Assembly (NCBI GenBank): GCA_016748015.1
Contig: JAAOMT010000386.1
Location: 1-64,000, forward strand
Direction of reading: 5' to 3'
Length of the DNA: 64,000 nucleotides
Source: Geosiphon pyriformis
Taxonomy: Eukaryota; Glomeromycota; Glomeromycetes; Archaeosporales; Geosiphonaceae
The position numbers were made by a program, and so were the translations under genes. Numbering within the stretch: the stretch's first letter is position 1; each line of letters opens with the position of its first letter. The notes beneath the pieces were generated by a model. It had not been told where the DNA came from. It did no database searches and worked only from the letters and a program-made list of their open reading frames with translations. Below, in pieces: positions 19,985 through 32,527 of this stretch.

Positions 19985-22900
19985 TTAATAATAATAAAAA
20001 CAGTTTTCTTCTTCTTATTAAAAATCATGACAGCTTCAACATACTATTTACTTAACACAAATTTCTTATAAATTGCAGTATACAGACTTGCTTTTAAAAA
20101 ACATAGAAAAAGCAACTGTAAAACAGCAGAAAAGAACAAACAAAAAGCATTTACCAATAATACTTATTTCTTAGAAGCCTCAGCCAAAATGTTTTCCCAA
20201 ATACTAATATCTCTAGCACAAGTAAAAATGTAATTAGACAACTCTACCTTATTATACAGCAAACATAATATGTTAAAATACATCTTATTATACAACTTTT
20301 TTCTAACTATTATAAGTAGTCATTTATGCACAGTCTTTATTAAATATGTATGTTGGTTAGAAGATTTTCTACTAATAAACTTAAAAAACATGTACAAATC
20401 AGAATGCCAGACTCACATAGTAGTTATTCAATTCACTTTTTTTATTATCACACTTAGAACTACATTAAAACCAAGACCAGTTTTTTAATAAGCATAACAA
20501 ATAAATCTATATAAATTATAGACAAAATAACAAGCATTACCGAACACAACTGTCTTATTAGCTATCAAAAACTATTCACAAATTTCAGTCAACAATGAAA
20601 AAAAAAGTTAGCAGTCTTATCTATTATAATATTAGTCTGAATATTGCTAGAAATATTTAAATGTTTCTTAACTTTTATCTACATGACAGAAAAATTTTTA
20701 TTCTTAACCAAATTAGCAATATGTTTTTTTTCAATTCAATACTGATTGTAAAAGTCAGATGTAGCAAATAAAACCTTAGATAAACATGTATTAATTACAA
20801 ATTGGCTATCCAGATATAACAAAAAAACGAAATACATTCCAATACCAGTACAATAGTTTGTAATTTAGCTAATGTTAAAGACAAAAGCCCATGTACTTTT
20901 ATGCCAATACTCATATCTAAAGTTAGAAAATAAGCAGCCACTCCAATAATAATCTCAGCTAAATTAGTATATCTTAAAAAATTATCTGTATAGATCTTAA
21001 TAAAATTAGACTAAACCTTAAACAAACTTCTATATATATTAGAGAATTCTTCAGATATTAAAACATCTAATTCATATAATCTATAAGTATTAGCAAATTC
21101 AACTGTCAAAAAATTTATTTTACTTAAAAATACAGATACTAACTTGAACCAAAAAGGCATAAAGCTCCTAAAATCTAATTTTTTTTACTTCTAAAATATT
21201 TTTCAATCTATAATACTCTTTTTTTTGTCCAAAAGTTTGTCATTAAAAGCAATATTAAACCACTTTAAAAAAAAACAAAATTATAATACAGAGTCTTTCC
21301 CAAAATATTAAACATTAGAATCTTATCAAAACTATGAAAAAAACTAAACAAATTGTTTATTAAAGACAAATTATGTTCAAAAAAATCTTAACCACTCTGG
21401 CCAAAAATTGTTTATTGAATTAATACATAACTTAACAGAAAATTGCAAAAGATTCAAAAAAGACCATCTCAAGATCTGTAAATCCAAGAATTAATGCTTA
21501 AACAAATATTCAAAAATGCCCAATATATTGAAAAAAACAATTAAAAAAGCCAATTTTCTTTTAGACTGCATTTGCTTAAAGGGTTTTAGACTGTACAAAA
21601 ATAAATGATGCAAAATTTTATTAACAAAATCACATGGCAAACCAATTTTGGCCTTAAAATCTCTTTTATTTATCACATTTCATTTATAATACACATCTAA
21701 CAAAACAAAACAAAATTATAACTAATAACTAATTATAAGTTATAAGACAACTAACACTAAATAAGAAAACTATTTATCTGTAATTACTTTTTTTAATACC
21801 ACATTGGAAAAAAACTTGATATTTGTATGAGTCTAAACCAAACTAGGCTCAAAAAAACCCTCAATTAACAAAAAATATCTAAGTATTTATGTGATTTACC
21901 TTTCTTAGCAATCAAAATCAACAAGTTACTAATTATTAATAAAGTATTCTTAATATTTTAATTGATAAAATTAGCCATTGTTTTCTTATTATTAATTGAA
22001 ATATTATTAATATCAAAAAACTTATTTGCAATATTCAAAATAAACTACATAAAAGCTTGGTTATTCCTAACCCAAATAGTATTATTAATAAAAATATCAG
22101 CAACAAAAAATGAAGTTTTTTTGCTAATAGTCTTAATTTTATCAGTCTTGATCACAAACCAAGTATCAATTTAATATCTACATAAATGCTTATGTCTTTT
22201 AACCTTACACAAAAACAGATTATAAAAATTTTTTAAAGAAGAAAAAAAAAACTTTATTCTAATTCAATTTATCATGCACTCTGTAATTACTTGAAAGTCC
22301 AAAATCAATCATTATTTTATTGATTTAATTTTTATGTATATTGTTAAAAAATTCAATAAACTAATTGTATATTTTAATATACTGCAAACTAACTCTTAAA
22401 TAATATCACTCTATTAAATCATAAGTCTTTTATATATTCTAAAAAACCAATCAAAACTCTCTATTTTTTTCTAATACATTTTTAACTACTAATACAATAG
22501 CAAAAATAGAAAATTAAGTTGAAGTATCCTTTAATACCAAAAAGTTGTTATCACAAAAAACATCAAATTTGCTGTATGCTATGGATATCTAATTAGAGAA
22601 GATCTTAAACAAGATTTTTTTAGCTGTTTTAATCAATACAATAAGTCAAGTATTTGTTAAGACATTATTTTATTTATAAAATTTGAAGATTATAGAAACT
22701 CTTGCTCTTTTTCAAGAAATTAGAACTGCACTTAAAGTCAAACACAAATTCAATAATCTCAAAAAACATTTTAATATTACATTACCACAATGTTTCTAAA
22801 ATTTATTAGATATCTCAAACAATTCAGTAGTCTTATTATTTGGCAAATTACCAATTACTAAAGCTAATTTTTCCAAATTAATCTCACTTATTATATCAGA

Positions 22901-23585
22901 AAAGACACTATTATCTACATAATTTAAAGACATAAATTGGTGAATTCAAAGCTTAAGTATCCTTAAATACACTAACTGTTTTCTTGTTTATTTTTTCATA
23001 ATTTTATTAACTTTGAGCTTTATCTCCTTAAGTTCTATTACCAATTCATTTCCTATTACCAAATAACTTAACATAACTTTGTGAAAAAAGTTGTTTCAAA
23101 ATACTTTTTATTATTTGTCTCTTGTTAAAGCAAAAATTTTTCATATGTCACTCAATTATTTTTTTAATAATTGTATTCTTAAATACTTTTGACTTATAAT
23201 ATTTGGACTGCTAATATTTCTTCTTAACTAGTAACAAATGTTTAATAATGTTTATCAATCTTATATAATTTGAATTATATTGGTATTTTTAAATGTTTTA
23301 ATGTTATTAATCAACAACCAAACATTAACAAGATGCTTAAATTTTAACAGATCTTCAAAACACTATTTTTTTACAATTTTGACTACAAGCAGTTTTAACT
23401 TAAAAAATCTTGATAACAGTTTGTTTTTTTTACAATCAAATTCACTATACTAATATTTAGAGAACACTATATTAGCCAATTGTATCATAATTTTTTTTAG
23501 TACCTTTCATATTATATTTAAATTATTACAATATTCTGCCTTCTTAAATATATTAAACTCTGCCAACAACTTATTAAAAGTGCAT
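19985..23585 (-). pseudogene. LINE-B ORF2, RT to C-terminal part
   Basis: 21491-21676 (KAKIGLPCDFVNKILHH and on) matches LINE-D at about 56150-56300. Sequence around 22080-22450 matches the RT, with the [YF]xDD box decayed to FINN. The stretch at 20000-20270 resembles the LINE-D C-terminal region past the zinc motif. No long frame survives. Confidence 0.75.
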
Positions 23586-23905
23586 TGTTACTAGAGGTTT
23601 TTGGTCTCTTTTCTTGAATGTTGTTGATGTTAATTTGCTGTGAATTTACGTTTTCAGGAAGTAGTTGGACCTCCAGTAACTGAATTTATCTTCAAATTAT
23701 CTTTTATAATTTGAACTGCTGAACTTATAAGTGGAATGGCCAATTCCTTGCCAGTTACTTTATGTAGTTACATTGTAGTAAACATCAACTCTTTTCTAGA
23801 AATTGCTCATCTGAAAGCTCACTAAAAATGTGTAGTTACTTTGCTGTAAAAGTCAACTTTTCTACAGGAATCTTGTCTGTAGGCTACCCTAATAATTGTA
23901 ATAAG

Positions 23906-23967
<62 letters not shown>
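23906..23967. repeat. 62-base A homopolymer inside the LTR
   Basis: 62 uninterrupted A bases, where the other LTR of the same element has an A-rich sequence broken by G and T (about 32850-32885). It is therefore a later expansion, or an assembly artefact. Confidence 0.9.
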
Positions 23968-23972
<5 letters not shown>

Positions 23973-24293
23973 AAAAAATAGAATTTTAATTAAGGAAAAC
24001 GTTTTCTATCTAGGCCTGAAGTTATTAACAGATTACTGAAATTGGTAGCTAATTAATTTCAAAAAGTTAGTTGTGTTGAGAGAGTTTCAATTGTAATAAT
24101 CAGAAGATTTGGTTTTCGAATATTTAATTTTATTTGAATGTATAAAAGGTAATTTGTTCTAATTAAGATATTTAAAGTAAAATACTATGTTAAGATACTA
24201 TGAGAAGATACATTTTTTTAAAGAGAGAAGCTCTTCTTTTATACAACTTGTTGTAGTACTAGTCTTAAAACTTGCACTTTTCTCTTTGCTACA

Positions 24294-24385
24294 ATTTGGG
24301 TAAACTAAAAATACATTTCAGCAAACTACAAGTTATTTCACTAAACTATTGATTATTTCGGCCAATTTTCATTAATTTCGGCGAA
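24294..24385 (-). promoter_or_regulatory. Phased motif array in Gypsy-2 3' LTR
   Basis: On the forward strand ATTTSRGYRAA-like motifs start at 24294, 24315, 24335, 24355 and 24375, spaced 21, 20, 20 and 20 bp. They are the reverse complement of the Gypsy-1 array. The 5' LTR has the same set at 33198, 33219, 33239, 33259 and 33279. Confidence 0.7.
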
Positions 24386-24597
24386 TTTTGACTATATTAA
24401 ATGATTCAGAGTATTGTGTAATTTGATCATCTTAATTTCTATGATACAAATCGAATTATTGATTAAATAATGATATTTGATAATTTGATTAAACAATAAG
24501 TAATATTCAAAATAATAATAATATATGCTAATTAATAATAGGAATTATGAGGGTAATTTTATGCTAATTAATAGCTAAAATTCTACTGGTAACAGTA

Positions 24598-24610
24598 TTT
24601 CTTCCTTAAG
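24598..24610 (-). other. Polypurine tract of Gypsy-2
   Basis: Read on the reverse strand, AAGGAAGAAA lies directly before the 3' LTR, where plus-strand priming is expected. Confidence 0.65.
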
Positions 24611-24691
24611 ACTGAGTTCTGCCAAAGTTCAAGTACTATCTATAATGTTAAGATAGTGGTCCAAAATAATTGAAGTGATCTGGTCTGAAAA

Positions 24692-25254
24692 TTATTGAAA
24701 TTTCAGTTCTGTAAGCTTTCTAATATATTGAATCTTCATTAGATAGAGTATTAGATTTTGTAGGATGTTTTCACAAGTGTTGAATAAATCATAGAGTCTA
24801 AATGCTACTTTAAGTTTATAGCAAGTGTTTATTGGTCCAGCTGTTAACTTAAATTCATTGTGAATTTGTTTTTGAATAGCTTTAGGAGTAATGTGTATTG
24901 CTTTAAGTTCTAGTTTTTGTTTATAAAGTGTTTTTCTAATATGAAAATATTTATATATAAAGGTATGTTCATTGTTCTGTTTATTGAGGAATAGTAGAAG
25001 TTTTTATGTATTGTGGCATTTGGTAGAATGTCAATAGGAGCAGATAAAAAGTTTTCTTTTAGTGCTTGCTTCAAAAGTTCTGGTAATTGATTTCCAGAGT
25101 AATTTCTTGTTTTTTTTCTATAAGGGTGATAATTTTGAGAATTATTTACTACTAGAGCTGTGGTTTTTTTCTGAATGTATTTAATTTGACTTCCCTTAAT
25201 CGTTATAGATAAGTTAGGAAGTGTTTTCAAAGCTAACATTAATTTTTGAAACAT
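24692..25254 (-). pseudogene. Gypsy-2 third ORF, function unknown
   Basis: After the pol stop at 25428 a separate ATG-started ORF begins at 25254 (MFQKLMLALKTLPNLSI) and runs about 187 codons to a TAA at 24692, with one frameshift near 24995. It is basic, Leu/Lys/Asn-rich, with no signal peptide or membrane segment, so it does not look like an envelope gene. Gypsy-3 has a similarly placed ORF (42778-43436) with little obvious similarity. I do not recognise the protein. Confidence 0.55.
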
Positions 25255-25427
25255 TTGTTAGATATTTTGGAGAATAATTATGGTAAAATAGTTAACTAAC
25301 AAAGAATAAAGAAAATTATTTTTGAATATGGAGTTTTATTTGTTTTTGGGTTTGGGTGTTTTTTGTAATTATTTACTATTATTGTTTTTGTGTATTATTA
25401 AAAGAATTATTGTAAAATTATGTTGAA

Positions 25428-28006
25428 TTAAATATTCAAGTTTGGTTGTTGTTTTATTATAATTATTGGTTCTAAATTTTGGGGAATATCTTCAGGATTA
25501 ATTAAAGGTGAATGTGTACTAATTTGTGGAATTAATGGTTCAGAATTGTTTCTGAAGTGATAGTGTTTCAATCAATCTCTATGTACAACTTTTGCTAGTA
25601 CTTTGTTATTAAGTCTTAACTTATATAATCCATTGTCTAAAATTTTGTAAATATAAAATGGTCTATCCCATTTATGTTCAAATTTTCAACTCCATTGTTT
25701 TTCAGCTTTAGTTTTGTATAAGAAAACTTTATTTCCAACTTTAAATTCGTTGGTAACTGGTAGCAGTTTGTTGTTATGTCTTTTTTTTTGTAGGGCTTAA
25801 GAGTATTAAATATGAGTGACTGCTATGTGTCTTTTTTCTTTTAATGTACTAAAAAGAGTGTAAGTTCTTCTTTAGAGTGTTTTTTGAAAGTTTTTTTCAT
25901 TGATTGGTTGTACTGGGTATGTTTCCACTATGAAATTAATTGATAATATTGCTGTTCTTCTATAAGTAAGATTAAATAGTGTGTGTTTTATAGTATTCTG
26001 TTTTAGTGTTCTGTATGCTAGTAACACTGATGGAATAAAGATATCTTATTCTTACTCAAAATCTGTTGAGACTTTGGCTAAAGATTTACACAATGTTCTG
26101 TTGAACTGTTTTACAAGTCCATTTATTTGGAAGTGATAAGATAATGATAAAAGTTTTTTGATATTGAATCATTCACAAATTTTTTGTATCAAGTTGTTCA
26201 TAAAATGTGTTCCTTAATCAGATAAAAGTTCAATTGGGCATCTATGTGCACAAATAATGTCTTCATAAATAAAATTTGCTACTGATTTTGCATCTGCTTT
26301 TTGGATGGCTTTAGCTTCAGACCATTTGGTAAGATAATTTATTGCAACTGCAATATAACAATTTCTTTGGGTTGTGATAGATAATAATCTGACTAAATCA
26401 ATTCCAACTCTGTCAAAAGATTGTCCAACTTGAATTGGATTTAAAGGTTCTGTGGGGCGAGTTCTTTTTCTTCTTTAACAACTATCATAAGATTCTACAT
26501 ATTGTTGAATGTCTTTTTGCATATGAGGCCAAAAGTAATGTTCAAGAATTCTTTGAATTGTTTTATCTCTTCCCAAGTGTACTAAAGAAGGATCTGTGTA
26601 CATGTTGTATAGGATTGTTTTTTTTTCATTTTCTTGTACTAATCTGAGTAGTTGGTTCAGATTTCTGCAATTTTTGTAATAAATTTTGTTATGATGTATA
26701 AAATTTTGTTTAGATTGGTATTGTAATCAATGTTTTTTACTTGGAGACCAATTTTCTGGTATGGTAAGAATCTCTAAATAGTTTTTAATGTTGTTGTAAT
26801 TTCTGGGATTTATTGTTGTTTGGTTATTTTGTTGATAGGTTGGTAAATTGTGGTGAGTTTATTCTTGGTATTAATCTTGTCTCATTCTTGAGAGACTATC
26901 AACATTGGTGTGTTTTTTTTTTCTGGTTTGTGGTGTACAATATATTTGTAGTTTGCAAAAAAATCATTTTATCAAGACTGTTTGGCACTTTGTTCAGTTT
27001 TTTTTATTGAACCATTTGAAACCAATATTGTTAGTTATAATGTCAAATTTTTTTTCATTCTTCAGATATTGTTAAAAATGTTTTATAGCCCAAATGACTG
27101 CAGCAGCTTCTAATTCAGTTGAGTCATATTTGAGTTTTGTTGGCTTGAGTGTTTTACTGGCATAAGCAATAACTTGTTCTTGGCTATTTTTATCTAATTG
27201 TAATAAGATGACACCAAATATTATATGTGAGGCATCAGTGGCTAGTTAAAACTGTTTGTTAAAATCTGAATAAGCAAGAACTAAGGCTGTTGTTAATTTT
27301 GTTTTGAGGGTTTCAAAAGCTTTTTGTTGTTCTTCAATCTATTGATATAGCACGTTTTTGTTGATAAGATAATTGAGTGGTTTGGCAATTTCTGAGAATC
27401 TTTTTATGAATTTTCAATAGTAGAAAGCTAATTCTACAAATCTTTATAGCTCTGTGGTATTTTTGGGAGTTTGAAAGTTTTTGAAAGCACTGATTGTTCC
27501 AGGGTTTGGTTTGACTCTATCTTTGCTAACAATGTATCCAAGAAAGATTAAACTTGTTTTTCTAAAGTAACATTTCTCAATGTATAACTTTAATTTTTGT
27601 TTTTGTAATCATTAAAAAACTTTTTACAGGTAAATAAAATGGGCTTCAAAACTTGGTAAGTACACATTAGTGTTATCAAAATAGACAACTACTAATTGTC
27701 ATAAAAATCTTTCATATATAATATCTATAAGTCACTGAAATGTTGCTGGTATATTGCAAAGTCCAAAAGGCATAATATTGAACTTATAGTTTTCTCTTTG
27801 AGTAATAAATGCTGTTTTGGGTCGATTTTTTGGGTTCATTTCGACTTGCCAGTATCCACTTTTTAAGTCTAAAGTTGAGAAAAACTTGGCTTTTCCTAGA
27901 GCATCTAGCATGTTATCAATTCTTAAAAGAGGGTAGGCATCTCTAATTGTCATACTGTTCAATTGGCAATAGTCAACACAAAATCTGATTTTTTTTTTTT
28001 TTTTTT
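25428..28006 (-). pseudogene. pol: Gypsy-2 RT, RNase H and integrase
   Basis: RT landmarks are SMTIRDAYPLLRID, FSTLDLKSGYWQVEM and IMPFGLCNIPATFQ (27732-27962). The catalytic box is YFDN instead of YxDD (near 27675). RNase H and an HHCC-type integrase follow; the integrase Glu motif reads GLVKQFNRT, so the catalytic Glu is Lys. The integrase ends with a GPF/Y-like segment and stop at 25428. An 18-base T run at 27989-28006 (A18 on the coding strand, at the Lys-rich spot) causes a frameshift relative to the upstream domains. Many stops replace Trp. Confidence 0.88.
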
Positions 28007-29229
28007 AGCAAGGACTACTAAAAAGACCCAAGGACTTCTTGATAGTTGAATCAATTCGTTATTGAGCATTCTCTGAATTTCTTCTCTGATGAATTGGTGG
28101 CTGGCAGGTGGCACTTAATAAGCTTGTTGATGTTTTGGTAGAGCATTTCCTGTGTGAAACTGATGTTGAACAATATCAGTTTTTCCAAGATCATTGTTTT
28201 TTTTGCAAATATGTCAGCAAATTCAGCTATTAGCTATTTTAATTGTCTTTGTTGTTGAGATTCTAAGAGATTCATGTTGATTTAAGAGAGTTTTTCTTCC
28301 AAAAAGTAATAGTTTTTAGTAGTAGGGAGGATGTTTGAATTTAGAAGTAGTATATGTTTTATAATTTCGATGAAATTAGAAAAAATTTGAGAGTTTTCAT
28401 CTTGGAAAATATTGCTGTGTATAATTCCAATCTCTAATTTATTCAATAAAACAATAAAGTAATTATTGGAGTTGTAGAATATAACTTAAAATTTTTTCAT
28501 TTCTTTGGGAATATAAACGTTTAGAATTGAGATTTTATGTTTTAAACAGATTTGTTTATTGGATTCAAAAATTTGTTAGGTAGTGGTGGGTTTTGAGCAA
28601 GTGTAAATTTCATGATGTTCACCAAAAAGTGAAATGGTAATTGGTTGGAGAAGTTGAAGAATCTAGTAAGATTCATTCTGTGCATTGAGAGCTATATTTA
28701 CTGGCACTGTAAATCGTCTAGTTGAACCAAAATCTTGAGTTTCTCTTTCACTTTTTTCCAATTGTTCTCTGTTTTTAACTGATTGTAAACCCGAAATGTT
28801 AATTAAGGGTAGATAAATTGCTTGAACAATCTTTTTAGCATGTTTTATTTTGAATGGTTTTTCAGTTTTGTTTTATAACATGACAGTGATATCTTCAGTA
28901 TATCTTGCATCTATAACTCCTCCTCTAATATTGATTTTTTTGCTTGCCAATGATAATTGGAAAGCAATTTGTACCATTGCTCTTGGTAGTATTTTCAGAG
29001 CAATTTTAAGATAGATTTTGGTTAAGGATTTTGGTTGAAGAACCAAAATGTTTTTGTCAGAATATCTGAAGTCGTATCTTGTATCAATTTTATAGACTTT
29101 TTCTGGTTTTATTTCTTGTCCATTGTTGTCAAAGTATTTGAATTATATAGCAGACTGGTTTTTAATAAGATAGATTGGTGTGGTTGCAATTTTTTTTTTT
29201 GTTTCCAGTTTTCCAAATTCAATTTCTTT
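28007..29229 (-). pseudogene. Gypsy-2 dUTPase-like domain and RT leader
   Basis: Reverse-strand translation around 28690-29080 shows decayed dUTPase motifs: DTRYDFR, LSLASKKINIRGG, GGVIDARYTEDI (motif 3 Asp kept) and TQDFGSTRRF. Gypsy-1 motifs are closer to consensus, so the ancestor had a standard set. The tail leads to the RT start near 28200. Confidence 0.8.
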
Positions 29230-30620
29230 CTGGTTATTTTCACTGGATAAGAGGATGCTAAGAGCATAGTATTCTGAGCTTTATTTGTTATCACAAGACA
29301 TAATGCATTCTTCACACAATTGAATGTTCATTTGCTTTAATTATTGAATTTAAGCTTCTTGGGTTGGGTATGTGTGGCTTGCAATTTGGTGGTATGTTTT
29401 TACTTCATCTTCATAGTTGAATCCAGCTAATTTTTTTGTGTATTCAATATATTCAGCTTCTTTTATTTGTTGAACATCTTCCTGTATGGCTCTATTAATT
29501 AAAGTCATTGCTAAATCAAAGATCATTTCAGTATTATGAGGATAATGGTAAAATTTGTTGAGACCATTATTGTATACTGTATCAAAAAGTGTTCCTCTTT
29601 TAACTTTTTTTGAAATTGATAGGACATATTGGCAGGTTTGGTCACATACTCCTCCTCTCATTGTAACATTAATCCAGTTGCATTTTTTTGGTAGCATATT
29701 TTTATATGTAAGGCAAGGAGTGTTGTCCTATTTTCCACTCCTTTTGGAATATTCAATTTGTTCTCTATGGCATGCTTTGCAAAAGTAGCAGATGCAAGTT
29801 TCATATTCCTCTTCTGGAGAAATACATGCTTTTATTGATGAAAGTTTTTTGTTGCAATCTTTGCATTTGAGTGGGATGTAGAATGGTTGTTTCCGTGGTT
29901 CTGGTGTAAAATATCTAACTACATTCCATCTTTTGGTCTTTTCAAAGATTTCTTGTTCTGTTTCCTCACCCCAACTGGATATTGATTTAAAAGCCATAAA
30001 GGTTTTAGTAATTGGTAGTTTTTTTTCCTCTTCAAATTCGAATACTAAAATTTTCTTAGATTTTTTATTAAAAGTACTACAGATGGCAGGTACTCTAGTG
30101 TATTGTTCTTGATATGAAATTTTCAATTTCTGGGTTTCCCAATCTAAATTTGCATTGGTCTTAAGAAGCCAATTATTTTCAACAAAAGCTTGGTATTGTG
30201 ATGTATTCATAACTAAAACTTTGATTGAAATAATGATTTCATCAATTATAAATGAAAAGTTGTCAATTTCTCCTACTGGTGTCTTTTTCATCCTATTTGC
30301 TGTAACAATTACAGTTTGGGCTGGTCTGTCAACAGTTCTTTGAAGCTATTGCATTACTTGGTAGGTGATAATACTCCAGCTGATCCACTGTTTAAGATTA
30401 ATTGAATTGGTTTTTCTTCAACTTCAGCTTCAGTATACATTGCTGTAATTGCTTTTTGTTCATTGACTGCTGCATTGCTAAGCAAGAATGATGATTCATT
30501 GACTTCAAATGAAAATATATCTGAGAGGTTGGCATTTTGAGCAATTTGAGTTGGTGGAATAGTATTGTTAGAAGGGTTTGATCTTAATGCTGCAACTTTA
30601 TCTTCAAAAAGTGTAGTTTG
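29230..30620 (-). pseudogene. Gypsy-2 protease and Cys-rich module
   Basis: The protease active site reads LILNSGSAG (near 30395); Asp is now Asn. From 29728 to 30291 the frame is open and carries the protease C-terminus, then CKDCNKKLSSIKAC and CYFCKACH. After a TAG at 29728-29730 it continues with RGGVCDQTCQY and CEECIMSCD to 29230. The layout equals Gypsy-1. Confidence 0.82.
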
Positions 30621-30899
30621 TTAAAAATCCGATTTTTTTGGTATTGTAACATAACTGGGTTGAATGTGGTAGTAATTGGGTCTTTGCTAACCAGAATTTC
30701 GGGGAACCAACTGGTTATTTGGGTTGATTCTGTTGTTATTGTTCTGAAATTGATTTTAAGGTGTAAATTGGTTATGTTAAACCAATCTTCAGGCTGGTAC
30801 TTGGTATTGTTGTGTAAATGGTTGTTGATACTGTTGAGTTTGTAGAGGTTGTTGATATTGCTGCTGTGAAACAGGTTAATAGTAGTTGTTCTGCTATTG

Positions 30900-32482
30900 G
30901 AGTCTTGAAGAATAGTAGACTAATGGTGGAGACTGGTAATGAGATTGCTATTGAAATGTAATGTTGATTACTTCTGTTTTGTTGGTCTCTTTGTAGCTTT
31001 TTGCAATCTCGTTTCCAATGTTCTGGAATTCTACAATAGTAACAACTTTGGTTTTAATTGTTTGATAATAATGAATAGTTGGTTTGGTTTTGTTTTTATG
31101 GTGGCTAATATTTTTGTGGTTGTTGCTATTGTTGTTGATTGGTAAAATAATTTTCAATCTTCTTTGTAAGTTGGTCAATTTTCTCTTCAGCTACTGAGCT
31201 GGTTTCTCTAATAGCAAGATTCACAAGTTTAGTATGATTTGCTTTTTTCATTGTCATTTCATAGTTTTTTACATGTTTAATGGCTGTTGCTAAGTCTTCT
31301 GAGACATGTGAGTGAACTTTTTTGATTAATTTGTTTTTTAATCCTGCTATAAATTGATCCAAAATCTGGGCATTGGAATAGTATTCATTGGTTTCTAATT
31401 GTCAAATTCATAGAAAAAGTTTGTTGAATCTTCCAAGATAGGTTATAACAGTTTCAGATGTTTTTTGTTTGATATTGTAAAAGCAATTTCAGAAAGTAAT
31501 AGAGGTGTTGTTATTAGTGAATTGTTGTAAGAAAGCATCTTTGAATGCTTGCCAGTTTCCAAATAGTTCTTCTAAGTTTTCAAACCATTCTCTTGTAGTT
31601 CCTTGGAGAAAGTATAGAATTGCTTTGAGTATTTTTGCTATATTCCAACCATTTGCATCTCCTGCTTTTTGAACTTTGTCAAGCCATTCTTGAAGGCTGG
31701 TATTATTGTCTTTACCAGTAAATTTTGGGATTTTTGCAATATAAGCAGTTACTATTTCTTCTTTGTTTTCTGTAGTTTCTTTTTGTTCTGATTCAGTTTC
31801 CTTACTTTCCAAGTTCTCTGAATAATTACTTTCATTTTCTTGTAAGTAATCAATAATATTGGTGCTGGTTGATATGGGTTTTTGCTATTGAATAGGACTT
31901 TTGGGTGGCTGAAAATCTTCTGGTCTTGAGAAACAAATAAGTGGTGAATTTGATGTTTGTGGTTGAGCAAGTAAAATTGGAAAGGGTGTGACTGAAAGTG
32001 GAAGTCTGGTGCTGGTTCCTTGTTCTGGAGTTTGCAAGTATTTGGCAGTTATTTTTGGTGTCTTTGAAGTGGTTGAGATGGTGCTTGAATGTTGTTTTAG
32101 TTTTTGTTTGTTTTTGTTTGTTTTTGTTGCTTGTTTCTGTTTTTGATTCAAAGTTAATAGAGTATTTAGGCTGTACTGGGTATTTTTCTTCACAATACTA
32201 AATAATGCTAAAGTTAAATTCTTGGAAGTAGATGACAAGAGTTTTACTGTTCAGGTTTTTTGTTTTCAATTGTAAATAGTACACTAAATTATTCTAGAGA
32301 TTGCTTCTAACTTCTGAAATATTGTAGTTTCCAAAAAGATAATTGTTGATATGGTTTTCAATATATTAGTATACTGATTTCTTAACAACTTTAATTCCGT
32401 CTGAGATGTTGAATCTTTGTTTGCAGTGGATGTAAATTGACTGATAATACTCTAAAGTTGTTGTGTCTAGTATGGTTACCAC
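30900..32482 (-). pseudogene. gag: Gypsy-2 gag
   Basis: The capsid region at 31489-31812 reads SLQEWLDKVQKAGDANGWN and FKDAFLQQFTNNNTSITF, a close match to Gypsy-1. The segment 31126-31362 continues it. A knuckle reading CYYCRIPEHWKRDC lies near 31010-31050, intact CCHC. The frame opens upstream with GTG at 32480-32482, not ATG, as in the other elements. There is a frameshift in a Lys/Gln-rich repeat near 32110. Confidence 0.82.
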
Positions 32483-32507
32483 TTTGAATTTGTTGTTGCT
32501 GTGTTAT

Positions 32508-32525
32508 TTCTATAGGAGAGCACCA
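32508..32525 (-). other. Primer-binding site of Gypsy-2
   Basis: Reverse-strand TGGTGCTCTCC begins two bases inside the 5' LTR end, the same as Gypsy-1. Confidence 0.6.
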
Positions 32526-32527
32526 AA

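Larger units (their letters stand above)
23586..24594 (-). repeat. 3' LTR of Gypsy-2
   Basis: It pairs with 32528-33497. It is longer than its partner mainly because of a 62-base A run at 23906-23967 where the partner has a short A-rich stretch. It contains the phased array (24294-24385) and the reverse-strand TATA box (24237-24243). Confidence 0.9.

Noticed and set aside
24692-25254. Envelope-like gene in Gypsy-2
   Set aside because: The position would fit, but there is no signal peptide, membrane segment or glycoprotein-like pattern.
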